Source: a bacterium
GTDB taxonomy: Bacteria; CAIWAD01
DNA length: 20,132 nucleotides
Direction: 5' to 3'
NCBI GenBank assembly: GCA_030685015.1
Contig: JAUXWS010000061.1
Span: 1-20,132, forward strand
The translations under genes were made by a program, and so were the position numbers. This document shows, piece after piece, positions 7,129 to 14,752 of this stretch (positions are counted from its first letter, which is position 1; every line of letters starts with the position of its first letter). Below the pieces are notes generated by a model that did not search any database, had not been told where the DNA came from, and was given only the letters and a program-made list of their open reading frames with translations.

Positions 7129-9783
7129 ATGGCTCGCCAAACCCGCGACATCCAGCTAAAGGATTATAATCCCTCAAGTTGGCAGATACATTCGGCAAAT
7201 CTTCTGTTCGACCTGTATGACGACCATGCCTTGGTGCATGCCCGGCTTGAATTGTCGCCCCGGCCTGGCCGGCCGCCGGCCGAGCTGCGCCTCGCGGGCG
7301 AGGCCTTGGACTTGATCAGCGTGGCCGTGGATGGCGCCGTGGCGCCCGCCGGCTCCTGGCGCGTCGAGCAAGGCGAATTGATCATCAGCGGTTTGCGCGG
7401 CGAGCATGTGGTGGAGACGGTCTCCCGCATCCATCCCGCCGCCAACACCGAGTTGTCGGGGCTTTACCTTTCCGACGGCATCTTTTGCACCCAGTGTGAA
7501 GCGGAGGGCTTCCGCCACATCACCTGGTTCCTGGACCGGCCCGATGTCATGTGCCTGTTCACGACCACCATCCAGGCTGATCGGGAGCGCTGCCCGGTCC
7601 TGCTCTCCAATGGCAACCTGGAGGACAGCGGAGAACTGGAGGATGGCCGGCACTGGGCGCGGTGGTCGGATCCCTTTCCCAAGCCGAGCTACCTCTTTGC
7701 CATGGTGGCCGGCCGGCTGGAACACATCGAGGATCGTTTCACCACGGCCAGCGGCCGGGACGTGGCCCTGCGCATCTACACTGAGGCCCACAACGTCCAC
7801 AAGTGCGGCTTCGCCATGGAGTCCCTCAAGCGGGCGATGGCCTGGGACGAACAGGCCTACGGCCGCGAGTACGATCTGGATATCTTCATGATCGTCGCCG
7901 TGGACGCCTTCAACATGGGCGCCATGGAGAACAAGGGCTTGAACATCTTCAACAGCTCGCTGGTGCTGGCCCTGCCCGAGGCCACCACCGACGACACCTT
8001 CGACAGCATCGAAGGCGTGGTGGCCCACGAGTACTTCCACAACTGGACGGGGAATCGCATCACCTGCCGGGACTGGTTCCAGATCACGCTGAAGGAGGGG
8101 TTGACCGTCTTCCGCGACCAGGAGTTCTCCGCCGACATGGGTTCGCGGGCCGTCTGCCGTATTTCGGCCGTGCAGCTCCTGCGCGGCCGGCAGTTCCCCG
8201 AGGACGCCAGCCCCATGGCCCATCCCATCCAACCCGTCAGCTACCAGAAGATCGACAACTTCTACACGGCCACCGTTTACGAGAAGGGCGCCGAAGTCAT
8301 CCGCATGATGCACACGCTGCTTGGTCCGGAGGGCTGGCGGCGGGGCATGGATTGCTACTTCGCCCGCCACGACGGACAGGCCGTGACGACGGAGGACTTC
8401 GTCAAGGCGCTGGAGGACGGCTCCGGGCGGGATCTGGGACAGTTCCGCCGCTGGTACCGGCAGGTGGGCACGCCCCGCCTCACCGTGCGCGAGAACTGGG
8501 ATCCCGCGGGGGGCGAGCTCCACCTGGAGCTGTCCCAGCAGGTGCCGGGCTGGGCGGCGGGGGCCGAGGCCGGTCCCCTGCACATTCCCGTGGCGATCGG
8601 CCTGCTGGACAAGGAAGGCCGGGAGCTGCCCACTCGCCTGCATGAGGAGGCGGATGCACAGCCGGCCGGCACGCGACTGCTCGAGCTGCGCGACGAGCGC
8701 CGCCGCTTCACCTTCACGGGCTTGACGGCACGCCCCCACCTCAGCCTGCTGCGCGGCTTCAGCGCCCCGGTCCGCGTGGAGCGCGAGACCGCCCGGGAGG
8801 AGCTGGGCTTCCTGCTGGCCAGGGACTCGGACGCCTTTGCCCGCTGGGAGGCAGGGCAGGCCCTCTACACCCGATCCCTGCTGGCCGCCGTGGAAGGGTT
8901 GCGGAAGGGGCGCGGCGCGGAGGTGGATCCCATCATGCTTGTGGCCTGGGGAGCCACCCTGGCCGACGCCGATCAGGATCCCGCCTTCATCGCCCTGGCC
9001 CTCCAACTGCCGGGCTACACCGTGCTGGAACAGGAGTACGATGAGGTGCCGGTTGAGGCGCTGGTCCAGGCCCTGGATCTGCACCGCCGCCAGCTGGCCG
9101 TGACACATGGCGACGCGCTGATGGCCGTCTACGAGCGCTATGCACGTGAACTGGCGGCCCGTCCCTATGATCGAGAACCACGCTCCGCCGGGCAGCGGAC
9201 TCTCAAGAACGCCTGCCTGGCCTTGCTGGGCGAGGCGGAGGTGAAGGAAGCGGCTCGTCTGGCCATGCGCCAGTATCGCGGGGCGCAATGCATGTCGGAC
9301 ACGATGGGCGCCCTGGCGGCCATGACCCACTGCCACAGGCCCGAGCGCGAAGAGGCGCTGGCGGACTTCGCCGCACGCTGGGGTCAGGATCCGGTGGTGA
9401 TGAACTCCTGGTTCGCCGTGCAGGCGGTCGCGCGGCGGGAGGACACCCTGGAGCGCATCGGCGCTCTCATGCAACATCCGGCCTTCGACATCAAAAACCC
9501 CAACAAGGTGCGCGCCCTCATCAGCACCTTCGCCGCGCGCAACCCGGCCCGCTTCCACAAGGCGGACGGAAGCGCCTACCGCTTCTTCACGGATCGGGTG
9601 GTGGAGGTGGATGCGCTCAACGCGACCATGGGCAGCAGCATGGTGCGGCCCCTCATGTCCTGGCGCCGCCATGAGCCGGCGCGCGCCGCCCTGCTCAAGG
9701 AGCAGCTGGAACGGTTGGCCGCGACGGAGGGGCTGTCCGCCAATTCCTACGAGATCGTCTCCAAGAGCCTGGCGGAGGCCTGA
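7129..9783 (+). CDS. pepN: Aminopeptidase N (M1 family zinc metallopeptidase)
   Basis: This 884-residue protein is close to E. coli PepN (870) and is collinear with it. It removes N-terminal residues from peptides in the cytoplasm; no signal peptide is present. The exopeptidase motif GAMEN has its Glu at 267. The zinc site is HEYFH (His300, Glu301, His304) with the third ligand Glu323 in LKEGLTVF. Spacing agrees with E. coli His297/His301/Glu320. A Tyr in the NFYTATVYEKG segment corresponds to the transition-state tyrosine. The C-terminal helical half (from about residue 545) is of the long gammaproteobacterial-type PepN. The start is ATG 7129 with only a weak AAGAAAGG ribosome binding site. 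It is the first gene of a tight three-gene operon: the next ATG begins one base after its stop codon. Confidence 0.97.
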   Translation: MARQTRDIQLKDYNPSSWQIHSANLLFDLYDDHALVHARLELSPRPGRPPAELRLAGEALDLISVAVDGAVAPAGSWRVEQGELIISGLRGEHVVETVSRIHPAANTELSGLYLSDGIFCTQCEAEGFRHITWFLDRPDVMCLFTTTIQADRERCPVLLSNGNLEDSGELEDGRHWARWSDPFPKPSYLFAMVAGRLEHIEDRFTTASGRDVALRIYTEAHNVHKCGFAMESLKRAMAWDEQAYGREYDLDIFMIVAVDAFNMGAMENKGLNIFNSSLVLALPEATTDDTFDSIEGVVAHEYFHNWTGNRITCRDWFQITLKEGLTVFRDQEFSADMGSRAVCRISAVQLLRGRQFPEDASPMAHPIQPVSYQKIDNFYTATVYEKGAEVIRMMHTLLGPEGWRRGMDCYFARHDGQAVTTEDFVKALEDGSGRDLGQFRRWYRQVGTPRLTVRENWDPAGGELHLELSQQVPGWAAGAEAGPLHIPVAIGLLDKEGRELPTRLHEEADAQPAGTRLLELRDERRRFTFTGLTARPHLSLLRGFSAPVRVERETAREELGFLLARDSDAFARWEAGQALYTRSLLAAVEGLRKGRGAEVDPIMLVAWGATLADADQDPAFIALALQLPGYTVLEQEYDEVPVEALVQALDLHRRQLAVTHGDALMAVYERYARELAARPYDREPRSAGQRTLKNACLALLGEAEVKEAARLAMRQYRGAQCMSDTMGALAAMTHCHRPEREEALADFAARWGQDPVVMNSWFAVQAVARREDTLERIGALMQHPAFDIKNPNKVRALISTFAARNPARFHKADGSAYRFFTDRVVEVDALNATMGSSMVRPLMSWRRHEPARAALLKEQLERLAATEGLSANSYEIVSKSLAEA

Positions 9784-9784
9784 C

Positions 9785-10261
9785 ATGTCGCGACCCAGCT
9801 GGGACGAGTACTTCATCGGCCTGGTGCGGGAAGTGGCCAAGCGCGCCACCTGCGACCGGGGGAAGAGCGGCTGCCTGATCGTGCGCGACAAGCGCATCAT
9901 CTGCACGGGCTACGTGGGATCCCCGCCCGGACTGCCCCACTGCGACGAGGCGGGCCACCTCATGAAGCAGCTGGTGGATGACGACGGACAGGTTTCCCGC
10001 CACTGCGTGCGCACCATCCACGCCGAGCAGAACGCCATCTGCCAGGCGGCGCGCCACGGCACGGCCCTGGACGGCGCCACCCTCTATTGCACGATGGAAC
10101 CCTGCCGCACCTGCGCTCTCCTCATCATCAGCTGCGGTATCCGGCGTGTGGTGGCGGAGCGCCGCTATCACGCCGCCGGCGAGACAAGGGAGTTGTTCCA
10201 GATGGCGGGAGTGGACCTGGTCGTGCAGAACGACGAAGTGGAACGCTACGAGAACCAGTGA
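9785..10261 (+). CDS. dCMP deaminase (ComEB/deoxycytidylate deaminase family)
   Basis: This 158-residue zinc-dependent deaminase converts dCMP to dUMP, feeding thymidylate synthesis. The N-terminus MSRPSWDEYFIGLVREVAKRA and the segment GYVGSPPGLPHCDEAGH are typical of the family. The zinc ligands are His79 in HAEQNA, with Glu81 as the proton shuttle, and Cys107 and Cys110 in PCRTC. The start is ATG 9785, one base after the pepN stop (TGACATG), with a GGAGG ribosome binding site inside the end of pepN. This predicts translational coupling. A tRNA or other cytidine deaminase is less likely, given the PPGLPHC motif. Confidence 0.93.
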   Translation: MSRPSWDEYFIGLVREVAKRATCDRGKSGCLIVRDKRIICTGYVGSPPGLPHCDEAGHLMKQLVDDDGQVSRHCVRTIHAEQNAICQAARHGTALDGATLYCTMEPCRTCALLIISCGIRRVVAERRYHAAGETRELFQMAGVDLVVQNDEVERYENQ

Positions 10262-10265
10262 CCAC

Positions 10266-10961
10266 ATGCCGGACGACGGTGGAAGAGTGTCCCGCCCGCC
10301 CCGTCGCCCGCCCGCCCTCAACGTCGGCCAGTCCTGTCGGCACTGCCGCATGCTGGCCGACCTTTGCGTCTGTCAGGTGGTGCCGCGCCGGATGACGCGC
10401 ACCCGGCTGGTTCTGATCATGCACCACATCGAGGCCCGCCGGCAGAGCAACACCGGCCGCCTCGCCCTGAGCGCGCTGGAGCATGCGGAGATCCTTCTGC
10501 GCGGCCGGCCTGATCAAAGCCTTGACCTGTCCCGCTTGATCGATCCGGCGCGCCGCCTGCTCCTGCTCTTTCCCAGTCCGGAGGCCGAGCTGCTGGATGA
10601 GGCCTACGTCGCCCGCGACGACCGCCCGGTCACTCTCATCGTGCCCGACGGCACCTGGAACCTGGCCCGCAAGATTCCCCTGCGCCAGCCGGAGCTGCGT
10701 CCCCTGCCCCGGGTCCGCCTGGGCCTGGAGGAGCCATCCGCCTACCGCCTGCGCCACTCGCCGCATCCGGACAAGCTGTCCACCCTGGAGGCCATCGCCC
10801 GGGCCCTGGGCGTCCTCGAAGGGCCGGAGCTGCGCCGGGACCTGGAGACGCTCTTCCAGGTGGCCCGCGATCGCATCCTCTGGAGCCAGGGCAAGCTGCG
10901 CGAGGAACTCGTGGCTGGTGGCCTGCCCTTCCGCGCCCGGCCCTGGGCGGCCAAGGCCTGA
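10266..10961 (+). CDS. DTW domain protein, probable tRNA-uridine aminocarboxypropyltransferase
   Basis: This 231-residue protein carries the DTW-domain features: an N-terminal cysteine cluster (CRHCRMLADLCVC, about residues 20-32), the segment LVLIMHHIEARRQSNTGRLA, the signature PDGTW with Asp128, and STLEAIARALG near the C-terminal third. Characterised members (E. coli TapT/YfiP) transfer the 3-amino-3-carboxypropyl group from S-adenosylmethionine to uridine in tRNA to make acp3U. Here the motif reads DGTW, a usual variant. The start is ATG 10266, four bases after the deaminase stop, in the same operon as pepN. The functional link to the other two genes is not evident. An alternative is an rRNA-modifying relative. 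Confidence 0.88.
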   Translation: MPDDGGRVSRPPRRPPALNVGQSCRHCRMLADLCVCQVVPRRMTRTRLVLIMHHIEARRQSNTGRLALSALEHAEILLRGRPDQSLDLSRLIDPARRLLLLFPSPEAELLDEAYVARDDRPVTLIVPDGTWNLARKIPLRQPELRPLPRVRLGLEEPSAYRLRHSPHPDKLSTLEAIARALGVLEGPELRRDLETLFQVARDRILWSQGKLREELVAGGLPFRARPWAAKA

Positions 10962-10973
10962 CCCCGCATCAAT

Positions 10974-11010
10974 CAAGAAAAGCCCGACGCCTGCAAGCAG
11001 GGGCCGGGCT
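10974..11010 (-). terminator. Second, distal - strand terminator
   Basis: On the - strand AGCCCG...CGGGCT encloses a CCTG-CTTG-CAGG inner hairpin and is followed by TTTTCTTG. It lies beyond the terminator at 11075-11110, so it is either a backup or the end of a separate short transcript. It also stands between the converging DTW gene and the secreted-protein gene. Confidence 0.6.
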
Positions 11011-11074
11011 ATGAGTACGTTGGGGATGCAATCAGGGGAGGCTGGAGCCGTTGTCCTGCATCAATCAGGGGCAG

Positions 11075-11110
11075 GGAGAGAAAAGACCGGGCCTCGCAAG
11101 AGGCCCGGTC
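11075..11110 (-). terminator. Terminator of the T9SS-type secreted protein gene
   Basis: An 11-bp perfect stem (11085-11095 with 11100-11110) with a 4-base loop is followed on the - strand by CTTTTCTCTCC. It starts 13 bases past the stop codon. Confidence 0.85.
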
Positions 11111-11122
11111 CAGTTAATAGAC

Positions 11123-12181
11123 TTACTTCACCAGCACCATCTTGCGGGTGTCGGTGACACCGGCGCCCTCGAAAGTGTAGAAGTACACGCCCGAGGTGAG
11201 ACCGGAGGCATCGAAGACCACGTTGTGGTTGCCGCGGGAGGTCAGGCCGTTCACCAGGGAGGCCACCTCACGACCGGCCAAATCGAAAACCTTCAGGCTG
11301 GCCACGCCGGTCTCCGGCATGGTGAAGGAGATCGTCGTGGTGGGGTTGAAGGGGTTCGGGTAGTTCTGGCCCAGGGTGAAGTCCATGGGCAGCTCATCCG
11401 CCGTCACCTCGTCGCCATTGTCGTCGATCACGCAGGCACAGATGTCATCGATGTACTGGTAGGCGCCGGTCGCGGCGGGAACAAAGCCGCCAAAACCGAT
11501 CCAACCGCCCGTCAGGCCGCCCACGGCCGTCCAGGGCACAATCACCTCTTCCGCAAGCATTTCGAAGAGGGTGACCTTCACGGCGTTTGTGAAATCGTCG
11601 TAGCGGATGCGGATCAGGTGGAAGTTCTGGTCGTAGATCGGCAGTGCGCCGCTGGTGACAAAGGCACCGTCCTCATAGACATCCAGCGTGGCGCCGGCGG
11701 GCGTGCGGTCGATGATGAAAGAGAGGCCGGCGGCCGCGATAGGGGTCAGGGTGGCGAAGGTGGCGGCGTCCATGGAGGCGGGCGTCAGGTAGAAGCCCAA
11801 GGCGTCGGCGGCCTCCTGCACGGCGAAGTAGAAGGTGACGTCGAGGGTGCGGCCAGTCCAGTCATAGCTGGCAGGACTCTGCACATAAGTCTTGGCGTTG
11901 AAGCCCGAACCGGCGGTGCGGTTCATGCGCAGGACATCATAGGCGCCAATGACCGACGGATCACCCGTGCTGGGCCACTCGCTGCCGCTGTGGGTGGCGT
12001 CGCTGGTGCAGAAGCACTCCGTCCACACGCAGCCGGCGTCAAGGGTGGCGGCCATGTACTGACCCGGGTGGAAAGGGAACCCCACGTCCCCGCCCGTGTC
12101 AGGCTCGACCACCGGATGACCGGCCAAAGCGACGGCCGCCATGGTGATCGAGACAGTAAGCAGTGTTGCGAACCTCTTCAT
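11123..12181 (-). CDS. Secreted lectin-like protein with T9SS-type C-terminal sorting domain
   Basis: This 352-residue protein starts at ATG 12181 after an AAGGGGG ribosome binding site. The frame extends upstream to another ATG, but only this start gives a clean signal peptide (MKRFATLLTVSITMAAVALA, cleavage before GHP). The middle (about 35-255) is a beta-rich domain resembling concanavalin-like or LamG folds, with YDWTGRTLDVTFYFAV, LIRIRYDDFTNAVKVTLFE and GGWIGFGGF; this fold assignment is inferred. It has a few cysteines (GCVWTECFC, ICAC) that could form disulfides. Residues 267-352 form the sorting domain: LGQNYPNPFNPTTTISF, LKVFDLAGREV, SGVYFYTF, TRKMVLVK. Such domains direct proteins through the type IX secretion system to the cell surface, or act as FlgD-like Ig domains in FCB bacteria. 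The biological role of the N-terminal domain is unknown. Confidence 0.93.
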   Translation of the reverse strand: MKRFATLLTVSITMAAVALAGHPVVEPDTGGDVGFPFHPGQYMAATLDAGCVWTECFCTSDATHSGSEWPSTGDPSVIGAYDVLRMNRTAGSGFNAKTYVQSPASYDWTGRTLDVTFYFAVQEAADALGFYLTPASMDAATFATLTPIAAAGLSFIIDRTPAGATLDVYEDGAFVTSGALPIYDQNFHLIRIRYDDFTNAVKVTLFEMLAEEVIVPWTAVGGLTGGWIGFGGFVPAATGAYQYIDDICACVIDDNGDEVTADELPMDFTLGQNYPNPFNPTTTISFTMPETGVASLKVFDLAGREVASLVNGLTSRGNHNVVFDASGLTSGVYFYTFEGAGVTDTRKMVLVK

Positions 12182-12307
12182 CAGAAACCCCCTTCGTCTT
12201 ATTGGCGACCCGGGATCCCTGCGCGGAGGCAGTGGACACACGTGTCGCGTGACACCATTTGTTTCGGCTTCTGGAGAAGGAGGTGGGTTTGATTGCTAAT
12301 TCGAGGG

Positions 12308-12338
12308 CAAATCTAGGGGCTGCAAAGCTAAGATGCAA
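12308..12338 (-). promoter_or_regulatory. Bacteroidota-type promoter (TTG-N20-TAGATTTG) for the T9SS-type gene
   Basis: On the - strand TTG (12338-12336) is followed after exactly 20 bases by TAGATTTG (12315-12308), a full match to TAnnTTTG. The same sequence and spacing occur upstream of recG. The predicted start near 12300 gives a leader of about 120 bases. Confidence 0.6.
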
Positions 12339-12434
12339 GGGTTTTCTAAGAATTCTCGCGAGCGACCGGGCGCTGTGTCCAGGTCGGCCTTCCCATTCCA
12401 ATTCGTGCGGCGCTTGATGTGATAAGGAAGACGA

Positions 12435-13511
12435 TCAATGGGATGGCCCTCGTTGCCGCCAGGCTTGGAACAGAAGGGGCAGGGCCATGGCCGGAATGAC
12501 GAACAAAAAGAAGATGCGATGGCTTGGCCCAAAGGCCGCATGTTGAATTGTGTGCAGCACTAGCAGGACTGTGTAAATTAAGTACAAAACAAGTAAACCT
12601 ACTCCCTCTAGCCTTGTAATGGTATGTTCGGTGAAAAAGACAGGCAGGCAGGCGGCAGCTGCCACCAAGAGCAGGGGGTAATCCAGTTGGAAAAGGATGG
12701 CGGGTACGGGGATGCCCCCTCCGGCGACGACGGCGCTGGGTCCCAGCACGCCCAGGATGTTGGCGATGTTGCTGCCCACCACGCCCCCCACGGCGATGTC
12801 CCGCTGGCCACGCAGGGTGGCCATGATGGCGGTGGCGATTTCAGGCAGGGAGGTGCCGATGGCGACGACGGTGAGTCCGATCACCATCTGGCTGATGCCC
12901 AGCCGCTGCGCCAGGGCCATGGCCCCCTGCACCAGCCAGTGGGAGCCCAGCACAAGCAGCGCCAGACCGGTCAGGGTGGTGAGAAGGGGGATGAGCCAGC
13001 CGCGGGATGTGGCGGGGGGGTGGGCGTCGGCCGGCGTCAGGGGCGCGGCCTCGGGCCTTTCATCGGCCTTGCCCAGCCGATAGGCCAAGGCCGAATAGGC
13101 CAGCATGCCCAGGGTCAGGAGCAGCCCGTCCAGGCGCCCGATGCGGCCGTCCAGCGAGAGCAGGACAAGCAGGATCGAGACGCCGATCATGATGGGAACA
13201 TCCACCCGCACCAGCAGGCGGGTCACCACCAGCGGCGTGATGAGGGCGGCCAGGCCCAGCACCACCAGCACGTTGAGGATGTTGCTGCCCACCACATTGC
13301 CCAGCACCAGGTCGACGCTGGCGGAGCCGCCCAGGGCCGCCTTCAGGCTCACCGCCAGTTCCGGCGAGCTGGTGCCGAAGGCGACGACGGTCAAGCCGAT
13401 CATCAGGGGGGAGAGGCCCAGCCGCGCCGCCAGCGTGGAGGCGCCGCGCACCAGCAGCTCGGCTCCCGCCACCAGCAGCACGAGGCCAAGGATGAAAAGA
13501 AAGGCGGTCAT
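12435..13511 (-). CDS. Calcium/sodium antiporter of the CaCA family (YrbG-like)
   Basis: This 358-residue inner-membrane exchanger has the two inverted alpha repeats of the family: GLTVVAFGTSSPELAVSL (Glu51) with GNVVGSNILNVLVVLG, and GLTVVAIGTSLPEIATAI (Glu224) with GGVVGSNIANILGVLG. These carry the ion-binding acidic residues. About ten hydrophobic segments are visible, with a hydrophilic loop around residues 147-170 between the halves. The C-terminus is longer than in E. coli YrbG (325), adding two hydrophobic stretches and a basic tail. It begins 45 bases after the preceding peptidase-like gene and is probably the last gene of the recG-priA-peptidase operon. No clear terminator was found after it. 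Confidence 0.94.
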   Translation of the reverse strand: MTAFLFILGLVLLVAGAELLVRGASTLAARLGLSPLMIGLTVVAFGTSSPELAVSLKAALGGSASVDLVLGNVVGSNILNVLVVLGLAALITPLVVTRLLVRVDVPIMIGVSILLVLLSLDGRIGRLDGLLLTLGMLAYSALAYRLGKADERPEAAPLTPADAHPPATSRGWLIPLLTTLTGLALLVLGSHWLVQGAMALAQRLGISQMVIGLTVVAIGTSLPEIATAIMATLRGQRDIAVGGVVGSNIANILGVLGPSAVVAGGGIPVPAILFQLDYPLLLVAAAACLPVFFTEHTITRLEGVGLLVLYLIYTVLLVLHTIQHAAFGPSHRIFFLFVIPAMALPLLFQAWRQRGPSH

Positions 13512-13556
13512 CGGTGAAGTGATCCTCAGGGCACGTGGTTGCTGAACAAGTCCGGG

Positions 13557-14540
13557 CTACACCAGGAATTCGTCGTCGTCCTCCTCCTCGGCCTCGCGGG
13601 ACCAGCGGTCCAGGATGCGCCTGGCCCGACGGCGCCGAATCCACCAGACGACCCCCGCCAAAACGATGATGCCGCCCCACACCCAACTGGAGAAGTCCAT
13701 CAGGAAGTAAAGGCCGCGCTGACTTTTCAACCAGTCCTGCCAATCGCTCTCGAAGCGGTAGTAGCCGCCGCCGGTGGCCTGGTCGAAGGCCTCGTTGAAG
13801 CCTGTGCCGCGCCCGACCAGGGTCAGCATGTGGACCAGGGCGACCCGGCCGTGGCGCTCCAGGAAGAAGCGCACGGCGCTCTCGGCCTCCATGTAGGCCA
13901 GCTCCGCCTGCTGGCTGCTAAAGGAGTGCAGGTTGTCCAGCTGCGTCAGAGGAATGAGGGATCCTGTCGTGATGGCCTTGGAGAGGCTGATCCCCGCCCC
14001 GTCCGGGCGGATGCCGTAGGGCAGGCCGGAGAGGCGGACGGCCAGTCCCTCCTCGAGCCAGACGGGGATCCAGTTGCCGCGCCGCAGCCGGCCCACGCCC
14101 AGGTGGGTCATCTCGTGACGGATGGTGGCGCCGGCGTTGCGCTCCACATCGCCCCAGCGCGGACTCTTGAGGACGATGCGGCCTTGCTCCGGGTTGGCCA
14201 CGGCGCCCGCCCAGTGGGGCGTGCCGCTGCCCGCCAGGCGGTAGAAGTGGGCGGGATCCCAGGCCACCACGATATGGCTGCCGCGGAAATTGCGCAGGTC
14301 CAGCTCATCGGCCAGACGCTGCTCGCTGGCCTGGACCACGCCCGCCACATGGGCGGCGAAGGACTGGTCGACCCGGTGGTAGTAGAGGCGGAAGTCGCCC
14401 AGGTTCTGCTCGGCAAAGGCGGCCGCCACCGGCGCGTCCAGGCCTGCCAACACGGCGGCGGGCGGGGCCGCCGGCGCGGGCAGGGCCAGCAGCAGCCACA
14501 GGAGAAGGATGGGGGCCAGCAGCCTGTCGGACTTGGCCAC
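13557..14540 (-). CDS. Membrane-anchored HExxH metallopeptidase-like protein (peptidase MA-like gluzincin)
   Basis: From the chosen GTG at 14540 the protein has 327 residues. This start gives a good signal peptide (VAKSDRLLAPILLLWLLLALPAPA, initiator V read as Met). No later start keeps it, and the frame stays open upstream without a convincing ribosome binding site. The mature part has RHEMTH (His142, Glu143, His146) and WLEEG (Glu164 the likely third zinc ligand), the gluzincin pattern of peptidase MA-like proteins. Near residues 280-300 a single transmembrane helix (VWGGIIVLAGVVWWI) is followed by RRRRARR and an acidic cytoplasmic tail (EEEDDDE). The catalytic part should therefore face the periplasm. 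The substrate is unknown. The start codon lies inside copy B of the TIR element. It lies downstream of priA and upstream of the antiporter on the same strand. Confidence 0.82.
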   Translation of the reverse strand: MAKSDRLLAPILLLWLLLALPAPAAPPAAVLAGLDAPVAAAFAEQNLGDFRLYYHRVDQSFAAHVAGVVQASEQRLADELDLRNFRGSHIVVAWDPAHFYRLAGSGTPHWAGAVANPEQGRIVLKSPRWGDVERNAGATIRHEMTHLGVGRLRRGNWIPVWLEEGLAVRLSGLPYGIRPDGAGISLSKAITTGSLIPLTQLDNLHSFSSQQAELAYMEAESAVRFFLERHGRVALVHMLTLVGRGTGFNEAFDQATGGGYYRFESDWQDWLKSQRGLYFLMDFSSWVWGGIIVLAGVVWWIRRRRARRILDRWSREAEEEDDDEFLV

Positions 14541-14747
14541 TTGGCGGTCGTCGCATGGCTTACGCCATGCTTCCTGCCGAAGCTTCGCTTCGGCCAAGCC
14601 CAATCCGCTTGCGGATTGGGCCCAATCGGTCTGGATTTTCCGCAAGTTTCTTGAACAGACCACCAGCATGCCCTGCGAAATTTCCGAACAACCGGCCTCG
14701 ATCTGGGCGCGAATCCCATCCAAGGCCCAAGCCAGATAGGCTGCTAG
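14518..14747 (-). repeat. 230-bp element with terminal inverted repeats, copy B
   Basis: Read on the - strand, this copy matches copy A (2640-2804) from the left end AGCAGCCT to the right end CCAAGTCCGACAGGCTGCT. Near the right end it has about 70 extra bases that fold into three hairpins (14553-14620). Its left terminal repeat is more diverged (AGCAGCCTATCTGGCTTGG) than its right. It begins five bases after the priA stop codon and its right end overlaps the start of the peptidase-like gene. Both copies have their right end toward the next gene on the same strand. Confidence 0.8.
14553..14620. repeat. Three back-to-back perfect hairpins inside copy B
   Basis: The hairpins are GCATGGC-TTAC-GCCATGC (14553-14570), GCCGAAGC-TTC-GCTTCGGC (14576-14594) and CCCAATCCGC-TT-GCGGATTGGG (14599-14620). 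The stems are perfect, of 7, 8 and 10 bp (9 bp with a usable loop in the last), with only 4-5 bases between them. They are absent from copy A. Confidence 0.85.
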
Positions 14748-14752
14748 GCGCG

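Noticed and set aside
7174-9906. A 910-codon open frame antisense to pepN, and similar long antisense frames opposite priA (14555-17290) and recG (17296-19647)
   Set aside because: They are shadow frames caused by high third-position GC. The sense strands carry complete family motifs, and the antisense products have low-complexity composition.
11123-12241. An upstream ATG at 12241 as the start of the T9SS-type gene
   Set aside because: It would add an arginine/proline-rich stretch before the signal peptide. ATG 12181 has a ribosome binding site and a normal signal peptide.
12182-12434. A terminator for the antiporter operon in this gap
   Set aside because: Only short dyads such as CTCGCGAG and GTGTC/GACAC are seen, without T runs. 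The gap otherwise holds the promoter and leader of the T9SS-type gene.
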